Source: Desulfobulbaceae bacterium (GTDB taxonomy: Bacteria > Desulfobacterota > Desulfobulbia > Desulfobulbales > SURF-16). From it: a stretch of 64,000 nucleotides of DNA. Location: contig JALNXE010000004.1 in the NCBI GenBank assembly GCA_023230525.1, forward strand, positions 20,092-84,091, given 5' to 3'. Made by a program: the position numbers and the translations under genes. The notes under the pieces were generated by a model. The model was not told the DNA's origin and searched no databases. It saw only the letters and a program-made list of their open reading frames with translations. This document shows, piece after piece, positions 50,933-60,373 of the stretch; position 1 is the first letter of the stretch; every line of letters begins with the position of its first letter.

Positions 50933-51931
50933 ATGGTGTTTATGAACGAATTAGCAAAGCAATTTGAGCAATATATGGCGGTCATGACCCAGGAGCGTTT
51001 TTCCGCCACTCCCCTGGCTGCGGAAAAACGTCTCCCGCATTTCTTACAACAGCTTTATACATTCTACCGCTTGCGCATGGGCGTTCGAACATATTTGGGT
51101 GTGTTTGTTCTTGATCAAGCGCAGTTCAAGCCCTCGTCCTTCGTAAAACACTTGCGACAGCTACCGCTGGATGAAATGGAAGGCTACTGTCTTGTAGCTC
51201 AGTCGTTGCCGAGTTATGTTCGCAAAAAGCTAATAGAAAATGGAGTTCCTTTCGTAGTGCCGGGCAGCCAACTTTTTTGGCCAGCGCTTGGCATGGCCAT
51301 GCAGCAGCGCGGAAGCTGGCGACAGCCGCTGGCTAAAACCGAGCAGTTGAGCCCCTCCAGCCAAGTTGTGGTGCTCCATGCGCTCACCGGCCATATTGAT
51401 GAAGCAATTACACCCAGGTTACTTGCAGAGAGTCTTGACTACTCAGCCATGACCATGACCCGGGCACTAGACGAAATCGAGGCTAATGGGTTGGGGAAGG
51501 TTACCAGGGAGGGGCGTGAGCGACGCCTTTTCTTCCCGGACGGTAGAAAAACTCTATGGGAACAGGCCCGCCCCCTGTTGCGGAACCCGGTACGTAAGGC
51601 AGTCCGGCTCATGGAGTCTGATGTCCCTGTTGAATTTCGCTTGCTTGCGGGAGAAAGTGCACTGGCGGCTCGCACAATCCTGGGCTATCCCCCTACTCCG
51701 ATTTATGCAGTTGGCAGGGAAGGCTGGAAGGTCGTTCAGAAAAAGGGCGCGGAAGTGATTCCTGTCGAAGAACCGGGCACCTGTACGCTACAGATCTGGC
51801 GTTATAATCCGGCACTTTTTGCCGACGATAACTGCGTGGATATTTTTTCCCTTTGCCTGAGCCTGCAGGATGTACGGGACGAGAGGGTGGAATCCGCGCT
51901 GGATGATATGATGGAGCGTTACTCATGGTAG
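50933..51931 (+). CDS. Winged-helix antitoxin/regulator of an AbiE-like pair
   Basis: A 332-residue protein. The start is ATG 50933 or ATG 50942 (MNELAKQFEQYMAVMTQER). Residues about 145-215 form a winged helix (ARLLAESLDYSAMTMTRALD-type: the observed core is LLAESLDYSAMTMTRALDEI, then RRLFFPDGR). The C-terminal part (ALAARTILGYPPTPIYAVGR) is like the AbiEi antitoxin effector domain. It overlaps the nucleotidyltransferase gene by 7 bp, the order antitoxin then toxin seen in type IV AbiE systems. It probably represses its own promoter at the adjacent palindrome. Confidence 0.7.
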   Translation: MVFMNELAKQFEQYMAVMTQERFSATPLAAEKRLPHFLQQLYTFYRLRMGVRTYLGVFVLDQAQFKPSSFVKHLRQLPLDEMEGYCLVAQSLPSYVRKKLIENGVPFVVPGSQLFWPALGMAMQQRGSWRQPLAKTEQLSPSSQVVVLHALTGHIDEAITPRLLAESLDYSAMTMTRALDEIEANGLGKVTREGRERRLFFPDGRKTLWEQARPLLRNPVRKAVRLMESDVPVEFRLLAGESALAARTILGYPPTPIYAVGREGWKVVQKKGAEVIPVEEPGTCTLQIWRYNPALFADDNCVDIFSLCLSLQDVRDERVESALDDMMERYSW

Positions 51932-52698
51932 TCGGGCTGGATAGATTCCGTAAGCATTTTGCTGATTTTGCTGATCAATATGTATTGATCGGCGGGACAG
52001 CAACCTTTCTGGTACTTGACGAGGCTGGTCTTGATGCCAGGATGACGAGGGATCTTGATATCGTGCTCTGTGTCGAGGCGCTAGACTCAGTTTTTGTCAA
52101 GGCCTTCTGGACATTTGTCCAGGCTGGCGGCTATCAAAACCAGCAACGCAGCACTGGAAAAAAGGTTTTTTATCGTTTCGATAAGCCGGCTGACCTGAGT
52201 TATCCAGCCAGACTGGAATTGTTCTCCCGTAACCTGGCTGATCTTGTGTTAAAGGATGGCAGTCACCTGACGCCGATACCTATGGCCGAAGATGTCTCCA
52301 GTCTGTCAGCCATCCTGTTGGATAGCGACTACTACGAATTTCTTCACGCCCGCAAACGAAATATCGAAGGCGTGCCAGTGGTCGGTGAGGAGTGCCTGAT
52401 TCCACTCAAGGCCAGCGCCTGGCTTGACCTGACGGCTCGCAAAAAGGCTGGAGAACATATAGACAGCCGGGACATCAAAAAACACCGAAACGACATATTC
52501 CGCCTGTACCAGTTATTGCGGCCTGACTTGCACATTGAGATACCGGAATCCATTAAGGCGGATATCGGCCAATTTTTTACCGAGCTGAAACAACAGCCAG
52601 AACCGGATCTGAAAAGCATTGGCATCCGAGGTGTCCAATTTTCGGAAATTGTACAGACGATTTGCAATATCTATGGGATTACACCTCCTGATGTCTGA
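51925..52698 (+). CDS. AbiEii-like nucleotidyltransferase toxin
   Basis: A 257-residue nucleotidyltransferase-fold protein. The active-site pattern LIGGTATFLVLDEAGLDAR followed by MTRDLDIVL gives the GG ... DxD metal-binding aspartates. The helical remainder (HIDSRDIKKHRNDIFRLYQL) fits AbiEii/MNT-type enzymes. AbiEii-type toxins nucleotidylate RNA or other targets, and the pair gives phage defence or element addiction. Start overlaps the antitoxin gene. Confidence 0.75.
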   Translation: MVVGLDRFRKHFADFADQYVLIGGTATFLVLDEAGLDARMTRDLDIVLCVEALDSVFVKAFWTFVQAGGYQNQQRSTGKKVFYRFDKPADLSYPARLELFSRNLADLVLKDGSHLTPIPMAEDVSSLSAILLDSDYYEFLHARKRNIEGVPVVGEECLIPLKASAWLDLTARKKAGEHIDSRDIKKHRNDIFRLYQLLRPDLHIEIPESIKADIGQFFTELKQQPEPDLKSIGIRGVQFSEIVQTICNIYGITPPDV

Positions 52699-52830
52699 AG
52701 AAAATATGCAATTCCGGGAAGGTCAACCAAACAAAGTATAGCTGATCTATCTGAGCAAGCCTGATCGGACGTAGATGAGGTACTACTGGAAGTTACGAGC
52801 AGATACGGATTTTTTAAAAATGGTAAGCAT

Positions 52831-53715
52831 ATGATCCTACAATTGATGGGAAATGAAGGAAGATCCAGGGTGATGCTGCGGGAAAATGGCATGGAGACGG
52901 CATATGACGTCAGCTTACATGTCTGTGCCAATCCGGTCTGCAGCTGCGGTATCGTTGATATGACCCTTACTCCCGTGGTGGTTGACCGGGAGGCTGGCCG
53001 GCGGCTGCCTGACCGGATCGTGCCTATTGATGTTGTAAGAAAAAAAGTGGCGGACAAGGGCGAAGTGGAAAAACGCGGCCCGGCGCGCGATTTCGCCAAA
53101 GTTCTTCTCAAACAACTGGACGGGGATGATTTTCAATTTTTGCAAAAAATGTACCTTGCCGCCAAGAAAGATCAGACCGACAAGGCACGCCCGAATGAAA
53201 TCGAAGCCTTCTTTGAGTATGACAAGATCGAGGAAGACGGATTACTGACCGCCTATAACGATATCCTCCCCTATGTGTATCAACTTGTGGTGACCATTAA
53301 CGGCGAAACATGTCTGGTTCTTGACCATTATTGCCTCAGAAACGGGTGTTCCTGTACCGATGCCCTCCTGTACGTATTTCCCGTTGACCACGGGAAGGTT
53401 GCCGGAACCAGGGAAATCGGCTGCTACTTTGTCAATTATCGGAAGAAAAAATGGTGGATGGGGGATGAAACACGCGGCAAGAAGGAGTTTATCGATCTCA
53501 AAAAGGCGCGGCAATGCATAGAGGAACAGCTCCCATCAATCTATACGCTGATGAAAGAGAGGCACGCCCGGCTGACACAGATATACAACCATTGCCGCGG
53601 AAAACAGCATGGCATCGAGAATAGTAGGCCGGCGCAAACGTCCACGATCAGCAGAAATGAGCCCTGCCCTTGTGGCAGCGGGAAAAAGTACAAAAAATGC
53701 TGCCTGGGAAAATAA
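52831..53715 (+). CDS. SEC-C motif protein
   Basis: A 294-residue protein ending in the SEC-C zinc motif NEPCPCGSGKKYKKCCLGK. The first 60 residues hold a Cys cluster (CANPVCSCGIVDMTLTPV), and another CCS-type pair NGCSCTDALLYVFP lies in the middle. SEC-C motifs are found on SecA and on many unrelated proteins as a metal-binding tail, so the role is open. The gene stands alone, 132 bp after the toxin; the gap shows nothing. Confidence 0.75.
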   Translation: MILQLMGNEGRSRVMLRENGMETAYDVSLHVCANPVCSCGIVDMTLTPVVVDREAGRRLPDRIVPIDVVRKKVADKGEVEKRGPARDFAKVLLKQLDGDDFQFLQKMYLAAKKDQTDKARPNEIEAFFEYDKIEEDGLLTAYNDILPYVYQLVVTINGETCLVLDHYCLRNGCSCTDALLYVFPVDHGKVAGTREIGCYFVNYRKKKWWMGDETRGKKEFIDLKKARQCIEEQLPSIYTLMKERHARLTQIYNHCRGKQHGIENSRPAQTSTISRNEPCPCGSGKKYKKCCLGK

Positions 53716-53825
53716 GAGCTTTGTCGTGAAGCAGGGCTGCCGAACCGGAATTCAGGCTCTCCGACGGTTTCGTCTCCGTTATTCGCCGGAAAGCTGGGAA
53801 GGCTTTTTAGGCTGTCGGCGGGAAG

Positions 53826-54086
53826 ATCACCCCGGAAGTCGGCACCAAGTTGGCACTAAGTCGGCACCAGGTCCAAATACTCCATAACTGCCTGGAAGAA
53901 CGGGCGATTGACGACTTGATGATAATTGAAGGGCGCTCTGACCGCACCAAGTTCAGGAACCAGGTACTCAGGCCTTTGCTTGATGCCGGATTAATCGAAA
54001 TGACCATCCCGGATAAACCCACCAGCAGCAGGCAAAAGTATCGGCTGACGGAAAAGGGGAAACAGATTTTGAATCAGGATATTTAA
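53826..54086 (+). pseudogene. C-terminal remnant of an AlbA_2/ATP-binding (Schlafen-like) gene, fragment 1
   Basis: Reading from ITPEVGTKLALSRHQVQILH through FRNQVLRPLLDAGLIEMTIP to YRLTEKGKQILNQ gives the wing-helix tail common to AlbA_2 / HATPase_c_4 family regulators. No AlbA_2 domain or start is upstream. Its last 80 bp and the following non-coding bases are repeated at 54448-54565. Confidence 0.6.
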
Positions 54087-54108
54087 ATGAGGTATCCTGC
54101 AACTGACT

Positions 54109-54531
54109 TTGGTTTTGGCGGACGAACTTGGTTCAGGAATGCGCAAATTGATGCGTTACTGTAAAGCCTTCGGTGGAGCGGATCCGATAATGATCGAAGG
54201 GGATGTGTTCCGTATCGTTGTCAAAGTACCTGAATTTGGCAAGCAGGCTCCCAATGATATTTTGTTGAGGCCAGAGTCAGGGGCAGAGTCAGGGGTAGAG
54301 TCAGGTATGACAGAACGTATTTTATCCATGCTGCATCAGGGTGCGTTGCCAAAGTCAGCTATTGCCAGAAATCTTGGGAAAGAAAAACCAACCCGGTATC
54401 TCAATGATCTTATGCGGCAACTGCTTGAACAAGACATGGTTGAATATACCATCCCCGACAAACCTCAAAGCCGCCTCCAGAAATACCGGCTGACGGAAAA
54501 AGGGAAACAGATTTTGAATCAGGATGGTTGA
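54109..54531 (+). pseudogene. C-terminal remnant of an AlbA_2/ATP-binding gene, fragment 2
   Basis: The frame holds LADELGSGMRKLMRYCKAFGG, a block that in intact relatives follows the GHKL-like ATP-binding part, and then a tail (PDKPQSRLQKYRLTEKGKQI) very similar to fragment 1. The N-terminal two thirds are missing. The two fragments look like products of duplication and deletion. 54532-54848 holds a GC-rich palindrome and no gene. Confidence 0.6.
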
Positions 54532-54732
54532 AAGAGGATTTCCGCAACTGACTTTGGTCTTGGAGCCGTGTATTAGGTAATGGTACTTTGCCATCTCGGT
54601 AAATAACAGGCATATTGCTTGCTCAAGAGGCCAAAAAAAAAGCGGATTCATTAGCTTTCAAGGTAAAGGCAAAGGTGGGTCATATGTGCGGATTCCATGA
54701 TCACATTTTGATATCGCGCGAAAATACGCAGT

Positions 54733-54749
54733 GCGCGAATTATTCGCGC
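54733..54749. promoter_or_regulatory. CGCG-rich palindrome upstream of the Nudix-methyltransferase gene
   Basis: GCGCGAA-TTA-TTCGCGC is a perfect 17-bp palindrome, with partial copies of CGCGCGAA and GCGCGG on both sides (54714-54762). It is a likely operator for the defence pair that follows. Confidence 0.5.
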
Positions 54750-54893
54750 GGATATATGCGCGGCAAGAAATAGTACGTGCATAACCAGCGTGAAGTCGTA
54801 AAAGCTTGCGGAAATTATAACCTGGATAACCTCAAGTGACCGCGGCCGTTGAACTACTTGAAAAAACCGGAGAGACTGGGATCGGCGCATTCG

Positions 54894-55898
54894 ATGGAAG
54901 GACATTTGGCGGGCATGATCGATGTAGCAGCAGCAATCATTAGGAGAGGGGATAAAATCCTTGTCGTCCGGCGGGCAGTAGGGCAGCATCTGGCTGGTTT
55001 CTGGGAGTTCCCCGGGGGCAAGATTGAACAGGGTGAAAGTCCCGAGGTCTGTCTTGTTCGTGAGTTGCGGGAGGAGCTAAGCATAGAGGTGGACGTGGGA
55101 GCTTTTGCCGGGGAAAATATCCACCAGTACCCGGATAAAACCATCCACCTTATGGCTTATTACGCAACGATTGCTGCCGGCGAGCCTGTCCCCACTGTCC
55201 ACGACCGGCTCATGTGGCTCAAACCTTCCGCTCTGGCCCAATTGCCTCTGTCTGAAGCGGACCACCCCATTGCCGAGGCAGTGCGGAACACCCTGCCCGA
55301 ATTTTATGATATCAATGCGGCAGATTATTTTTGTGCAACACATGATCTGGACCCGGAATCCTTTCTTGCCCCCCTAGCAACGGTTCTTTCTCGAGAGGCG
55401 AGAATCCTTGATATCGGCTGCGGTTCCGGGCGAGACCTGGCATGGCTGCTACGGAAAGAGTTTCGCCCAACCGGGTTTGAATTGTCCCCCACCCTTGCGC
55501 AATTGGCTCGTGAACATTCGGGATGCCCTGTTATTGAGGGGGATTTTTTTACATTCGATTTCACAGCGCTTTCCTTTGACGCCATCCTGATGGTTGGCTC
55601 ACTTGTGCATCTCCAGCACAATCAGCTTTCCTCCGTGCTCCAGCGGATTGCCGGCGCTCTGACATCCGGGGGATTTATCATGCTCACCCTTAAGGAAGGA
55701 GATGGGGCTGGAGTACAATCCGATGGCAGGGTCTTCACTTTGTGGAGGCCGTTGACGCTAGAGCAGATTTTCATCGACCTTGGCTTTGAGATCGTTGACA
55801 GCAACCGACAAGTCTCACGCTTGAGGCAGAGCGATGTCTGGCTTGGCTACCTGCTGCGGTTCAACATTCACAGGAGAGTCCAGGACAGGAGACATTGA
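54894..55898 (+). CDS. Nudix hydrolase fused to a SAM-dependent methyltransferase
   Basis: A fusion of about 334 residues. The Nudix box is complete: GGKIEQGESPEVCLVRELRE followed by EL, in a MutT-like domain (residues 5-135). The second half is a class I methyltransferase with ILDIGCGSGRDLAWLL and FDAILMVGSLVHLQ. Starts possible are ATG 54894, ATG 54915, or TTG 54849; none has a strong ribosome site, so 54894 is a choice. Linking nucleotide cleansing or a modified-nucleotide hydrolase to methyl transfer is unusual. The next gene, 86 bp on, is a large nuclease-helicase, so the two form a probable functional pair. Confidence 0.8.
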   Translation: MEGHLAGMIDVAAAIIRRGDKILVVRRAVGQHLAGFWEFPGGKIEQGESPEVCLVRELREELSIEVDVGAFAGENIHQYPDKTIHLMAYYATIAAGEPVPTVHDRLMWLKPSALAQLPLSEADHPIAEAVRNTLPEFYDINAADYFCATHDLDPESFLAPLATVLSREARILDIGCGSGRDLAWLLRKEFRPTGFELSPTLAQLAREHSGCPVIEGDFFTFDFTALSFDAILMVGSLVHLQHNQLSSVLQRIAGALTSGGFIMLTLKEGDGAGVQSDGRVFTLWRPLTLEQIFIDLGFEIVDSNRQVSRLRQSDVWLGYLLRFNIHRRVQDRRH

Positions 55899-55984
55899 GA
55901 GCCGAAGCGAGGGACATTAATTATTCACTATGCCAAAAGGGCATGAAAACGGACAGTTCCGGTTTAGCAGAGTAAAGCGGTAAA

Positions 55985-58900
55985 ATGCAGAAAACTGATG
56001 TGGCATACCTGATCCAAGGAGGAGAACAGGATCCGTTTCTTCCTCATCTCCTGCGGGCGATTGACAGGGCTGTAGGAATCAGGATAGCCGTGTCTTTTAC
56101 CCGCCTGTCCGGGCTTTGTCTGATCACCGATGCCTTGGAAGAGGCCATTTCTCGGAATGTGGAGCTTCAGTTTCTCACCAGCGACTATCTTGATGTGACC
56201 GAACCCGATGCTCTGCGACGCCTCATGCTTCTGAAAGGTCTGGGAGCGTCAATCAGGGTGCATTCCTGTGAGCAGAGCGCAAGGTCTTTCCATCCCAAAG
56301 CGTATATCTTCATTCAGGACGAACGGGAAGGGATTGCCTTTATCGGATCGAGTAATCTGTCAGCGAGTGCTCTCCTGCAGGGAGTTGAGTGGAATCTCTG
56401 CATGGACAGCCGGCAGACTCCAGCCGCTTTTTGTCAGGCATGCGGGGCTTTCTCGGAGCTGTTTAGGGCGCAGACAACAGCTGAGCTGTCATGGGAGTGG
56501 ATTGAGAGCTATGAGCAGAGGCGGAAACCGCCTGCGCTGGATACCGCTGAGATGCCAACCCATCTCCCGGAGAAACCCCATGAGATTCAGAAACGGGCAC
56601 TTGAAGCACTGCGTGACGTTCGGCTGGAGGGGGTTCAGAGAGCGCTTGTGGTTATTGCCACGGGTGTTGGCAAAACCTGGCTTGCGGTTTTTGACATACT
56701 CCAGGGTGATTACAGGCGTATTCTCTTTGTTGCGCACCGGGAAGAGATACTGAATCAGGCCGCGCAAACCTTTCAGAAGGTCATGCCAAAAGGGAAAATC
56801 GGTTTTTATCGTGGTGATAAAAGGTCAACCGATGCTGATATCCTGTTTGGTTCCGTGCAGTCCTTGGGCAAGAAAACGCATCTGCGGCAGTTTGCCAGGG
56901 ACGCCTTTGATTACATTATCATAGATGAGTTTCATCATGCCTCGGCAGGTTCCTATCAAAACATTCTCAACTATTTCACTCCCGCTTTTCTGCTTGGCCT
57001 GACAGCCACCCCGGAGCGTACTGACGGCAGGGATATAGAGGCACTCTGCGACAATAATCTCGTTTTCCGATTTGACCTAACGGAAGCTATTGAGTCAGAC
57101 TTCCTCTGCCCGTTTACCTATTACGGCATTCATGACCGCCATGTCGACTATGAGAACATCCCTTGGCGCAGTCGGAGTTTTGATCCGGAAGAGATTGAAA
57201 ACGCACTGGATACCAAAGAAAGGGCGGAGCAGATTTTCACGGAGTGGCGGAAGAAAGGCCAGCGCAGGGCATTGGGGTTCTGCGTCTCGATAAATCATGC
57301 CGAGTACATGGCTGCGTTTTTTGCCAGCAGAGGTGTTGCGGCGGCGGCGGTACATTCGCGGTCTGAAATCCACCGACATGAAGCCCTGGAACGTTTGGCA
57401 GCCGGGCAACTGCAGCTGATTTTCTGCGTTGATCTCTTCAATGAGGGTGTCGATATCCCTTCAGTTGATACGGTGCTCATGATCCGTCCCACAGAATCAC
57501 CCGTTGTTTATCTCCAGCAGCTCGGACGGGGATTGAGGCTTTATAACGGAAAAGAGCGGCTGGTGGTGCTCGATTTTATCGGCAATCATCGGAGTTTTCT
57601 GCTAGGGCCGCAGGCCCTTTTCGGGCTTCGTCCCGGTACCCCGGAGTTCTTCGATGCACTCAAGGCGTTTCGCAAAGGGGACTTTCGTCTTCCCAAGGGA
57701 TGCTCAGTCAACTTTGACATGGAAGTCATAGATCTCCTGCATCGTATGTCTCGGATTACCCGTAATCCCGACCGGATCTATGATTATCTCAAGGAATTGA
57801 ACGGAAGGCGTCCAACTGCCTTGGAGATGAGCCATTACGGAATTACGTTTGCCACCATCAGAAGAGCTCATGACAGCTGGGTCCAGATGATCTATGCAAA
57901 GGGGGATCTTGAGCCGGAGATATTCCGTCAGCTTTTTCCCCACCTCGGTTTTTTCCGGGAGATGGAGAAAACTGCTTTGACAAAATGCTTCAAACTCATC
58001 ACCCTGGAAGCAATGATAGAATTGGGCGGTTTTGTCACGCCGCCCGAAACGAATGCACTGGCTGACAAGTCCCTGGCTGTGCTCATGCGCCGTCCCGTGC
58101 TGCTTGAGGATATCCATACGAGATTTCATCCTTTTAGACAGATACAGCTGGAAATGGCCACGGAATGGCACCGTTACTGGTTTGACAATCCCATTAACGC
58201 GTTGACTGGCGGCAACATCAACGGACGGCGGGCAGGCAGGGTCTTTTTTACTGTAAAAGACGGTAAGTTCGTCTATGCAAACTCGGTTTCGGGCGAGGCG
58301 ATAGAACACTTTGAAACCCTTCTCCAGGAGATCATCAACTGCCGGCTTGTGGGCTACAATCCTGCGGTGCATGAAATCGATGAGGTCATCTGCAAATTAA
58401 TCAATCGAGGCACCTCGCCGATCATCAAGCTCAATGACAGATTAAGAAAGGTATTGCCGGAAGGTGAAGCGCAAATTGACATCGATGGCCGGATCTATAA
58501 GGCCCGTTTTGCAAAGATTGCGGTAAACGTGATTCAAGATCTCTCCGGTGCAAATGTCATTGCCAGGATATTGCGGCAGTGGTTTGGGGAACAGGCCGGA
58601 ATGCCCGGGGAAGCGCATCAGGTTCGATTTGTGCGTGAAGGCGACCGGTGGAAGCTACGACCGGTAATGCCCCATGATCTCGAAACAGGGAAAGAAGAGA
58701 CCGCAGAGCAACAAGATGTTTGTGGAAAGGTAGCCAATATTTGTGAGCATCTGATTGAGAACCCTTCGCAACAGGACCGTTTCCGGAACTGTGTGCCATT
58801 TTACAGTCTGCGGCCGGCTGCGGGACCATTCGGGCTCAATCCGGGGGCGCCGATTGGTGAAGAACCTGCAGGTTGGCTTTCTCTTGAAGAATCCCGGCCG

Positions 58901-59257
58901 AATATGTTTGTGCTCCAGGTCGCAGGCAGGTCCATGTATCCTCGCATCCCGGATGGCGCATTCTGTTTGTTTCGGGCTGGTTCCGCTCTTGGGGGCACTC
59001 GAAACGGGAGAATTGTCCTGGTACGCAGCAGTGGAATCTTTGATCCTGACACAGAATCATCATTTACCGTCAAACAATATTTCAGCAGTAAAACTGAAGA
59101 TTCTGAAACAGAATGGCACCATGACACGATACGTTTGGAACCAATAAACCCGGAGTATGATACGATTGTACTTGACCCGGAAAGCAATGAGGATTTCACG
59201 GTGATTGCCGAGTTCATCAGGGTAATTGATGTATCAGAAATGACGCGTGTCAGTTGA
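55985..59257 (+). CDS. PLD-nuclease / SF2 helicase / S24-peptidase fusion (DUF3427-type)
   Basis: A 1090-residue protein. Residues 1-170 are a phospholipase-D-type nuclease: SFHPKAYIF holds His103 and Lys105, and GSSNLSASAL the Asn. A DEAD/DEAH helicase follows, with ATGVGKTWLA at about 225, DEFHHA at about 313 and QLGRGLRL as motif VI. The next part (about 560-930) fits DUF3427. The last 150 residues are an S24/LexA-like domain: VAGRSMYPRIPDG gives Ser983 and TVKQYF gives Lys1030, with PAAG upstream as a possible self-cleavage site. The architecture suggests a damage-sensitive restriction-like effector. Actual targets are unknown. Confidence 0.82.
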   Translation: MQKTDVAYLIQGGEQDPFLPHLLRAIDRAVGIRIAVSFTRLSGLCLITDALEEAISRNVELQFLTSDYLDVTEPDALRRLMLLKGLGASIRVHSCEQSARSFHPKAYIFIQDEREGIAFIGSSNLSASALLQGVEWNLCMDSRQTPAAFCQACGAFSELFRAQTTAELSWEWIESYEQRRKPPALDTAEMPTHLPEKPHEIQKRALEALRDVRLEGVQRALVVIATGVGKTWLAVFDILQGDYRRILFVAHREEILNQAAQTFQKVMPKGKIGFYRGDKRSTDADILFGSVQSLGKKTHLRQFARDAFDYIIIDEFHHASAGSYQNILNYFTPAFLLGLTATPERTDGRDIEALCDNNLVFRFDLTEAIESDFLCPFTYYGIHDRHVDYENIPWRSRSFDPEEIENALDTKERAEQIFTEWRKKGQRRALGFCVSINHAEYMAAFFASRGVAAAAVHSRSEIHRHEALERLAAGQLQLIFCVDLFNEGVDIPSVDTVLMIRPTESPVVYLQQLGRGLRLYNGKERLVVLDFIGNHRSFLLGPQALFGLRPGTPEFFDALKAFRKGDFRLPKGCSVNFDMEVIDLLHRMSRITRNPDRIYDYLKELNGRRPTALEMSHYGITFATIRRAHDSWVQMIYAKGDLEPEIFRQLFPHLGFFREMEKTALTKCFKLITLEAMIELGGFVTPPETNALADKSLAVLMRRPVLLEDIHTRFHPFRQIQLEMATEWHRYWFDNPINALTGGNINGRRAGRVFFTVKDGKFVYANSVSGEAIEHFETLLQEIINCRLVGYNPAVHEIDEVICKLINRGTSPIIKLNDRLRKVLPEGEAQIDIDGRIYKARFAKIAVNVIQDLSGANVIARILRQWFGEQAGMPGEAHQVRFVREGDRWKLRPVMPHDLETGKEETAEQQDVCGKVANICEHLIENPSQQDRFRNCVPFYSLRPAAGPFGLNPGAPIGEEPAGWLSLEESRPNMFVLQVAGRSMYPRIPDGAFCLFRAGSALGGTRNGRIVLVRSSGIFDPDTESSFTVKQYFSSKTEDSETEWHHDTIRLEPINPEYDTIVLDPESNEDFTVIAEFIRVIDVSEMTRVS

Positions 59258-59267
59258 CTGCGTAAAA

Positions 59268-59450
59268 AATAAATGAAGGGCGAAGACCGCTCCCGCCAGT
59301 TTAAGGCCGATGTTCGCAATGCGGAATCTCCTTGCCTCGGAAATGGCGGCCTTTGCTAATTCCGAAGGTGGTACGCTGTTCATCGGCGTGACGGATGATG
59401 GTTCCATTCTTGGACTGACCAGCAAGAGGCAAATAGAAGCATCCTTATAA
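59268..59450 (+). pseudogene. N-terminal fragment of an AlbA_2 (Schlafen-like) gene
   Basis: QFKADVRNAES and, in another frame, LASEMAAFANSEGGTLFIGV followed by TDDGSILGL form the start of the AlbA_2 nucleic-acid-binding domain. A frameshift lies between them and the frame closes at about 59450. The rest of the gene is gone; tail fragments appear at 60190-60370 and 61265-61609. Confidence 0.65.
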
Positions 59451-59466
59451 ATCGAGAGAAAATTTC

Positions 59467-60192
59467 ATGATTGCCAGGTTATGTAAAGATATCAACAAAC
59501 TGTTCTTGGTTGGCGCGAAAGAAAGGGAGCGGGAACTCTTCGATAAGGCTTACGACCTTTCGCGTTATTTTGCACTCAATCGCGCCACACTGGAATCGAT
59601 TAAACCGGTTTTGGACCTGGAACGAAAACTGATTGCCGAAAAGGGGCCTCATAAAAGTTTTCTTGAGCAGCGGATTTTTGCGGCTCTTCGGGAAATCGCG
59701 GATTACTGTGCTGAGCATGGTTCCCCGGGGAAACGCTTGCCTTTGACTCCGGCGGTGCTTGCTGAATCGGCCGGCAGCCAGGAAAAGTCGCGGCATGCAC
59801 TGGCGCTGGAGCTGGTGGGTTTCGCCAAGGAGATGTACCAACTGAAAAGCCCGCGGGATCCCTTTAATAATAAGCGCAAGGGCCTGGCCCTGAATGTCAT
59901 CGGCAGTCTTGATGCCGGCTATGATATTCCGGAGGTCATGGAGTTGTGCATTACCGCCCTGCAAAGCAACAAAAAGGCACTCATTTTTGCCGCGGCGGAA
60001 CTTCTTGAAATCAGGTGCGCTCGAGATCTCCCCCTGGAACCCGAAATAATTGAATGTCTGGACAGGATTATAAGTAAAACCAAGGACCGATCGGTGGCAG
60101 TGACGGCGCTGAATGTTCAGGTGAAAGCCGACGTTATCGATGAGTTCGAGGCGCTGTCGAGAATCGACGATTGGAGAGAAGAAAACTCGTGA
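59467..60192 (+). CDS. Unknown helical protein in the defence island
   Basis: A 241-residue protein, mostly helical (ARLCKDINKLFLVGAKERER, then repeated helices such as MELCITALQSNKKALIFAAA), possibly HEAT-like. No catalytic motif seen. It lies between the front and tail remnants of an AlbA_2 gene and may have inserted into or replaced its middle. The stop overlaps the tail remnant. I do not recognise the family. Confidence 0.55.
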   Translation: MIARLCKDINKLFLVGAKERERELFDKAYDLSRYFALNRATLESIKPVLDLERKLIAEKGPHKSFLEQRIFAALREIADYCAEHGSPGKRLPLTPAVLAESAGSQEKSRHALALELVGFAKEMYQLKSPRDPFNNKRKGLALNVIGSLDAGYDIPEVMELCITALQSNKKALIFAAAELLEIRCARDLPLEPEIIECLDRIISKTKDRSVAVTALNVQVKADVIDEFEALSRIDDWREENS

Positions 60193-60370
60193 TGGGATAC
60201 GCCTGTTTATGGGTGCCTGTTTACCGCAGGAAGAATTCCTTGATCACCATCTCAGAACTTGCGGAAAAATAGGGGTGACCGAAAGGTCTGTGGAACGGAA
60301 TATTAAGAAGCTCCAAGATAGGGTCGGCCCTGCCAAAGGTGGGCATTGGGAAGTCCTTTTCAGGATATGA
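60190..60370 (+). pseudogene. Tail remnant of an AlbA_2-family gene
   Basis: The frame SLITISELAEKIGVTERSVE followed by NIKKLQDRVGPAKGGHWEVL is the wing-helix ending of AlbA_2/HATPase-type proteins. It matches 61560-61609 in its last 13 residues and about 88 percent of the DNA by eye. No front part is present in frame. Confidence 0.6.
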
Positions 60371-60373
60371 GAG

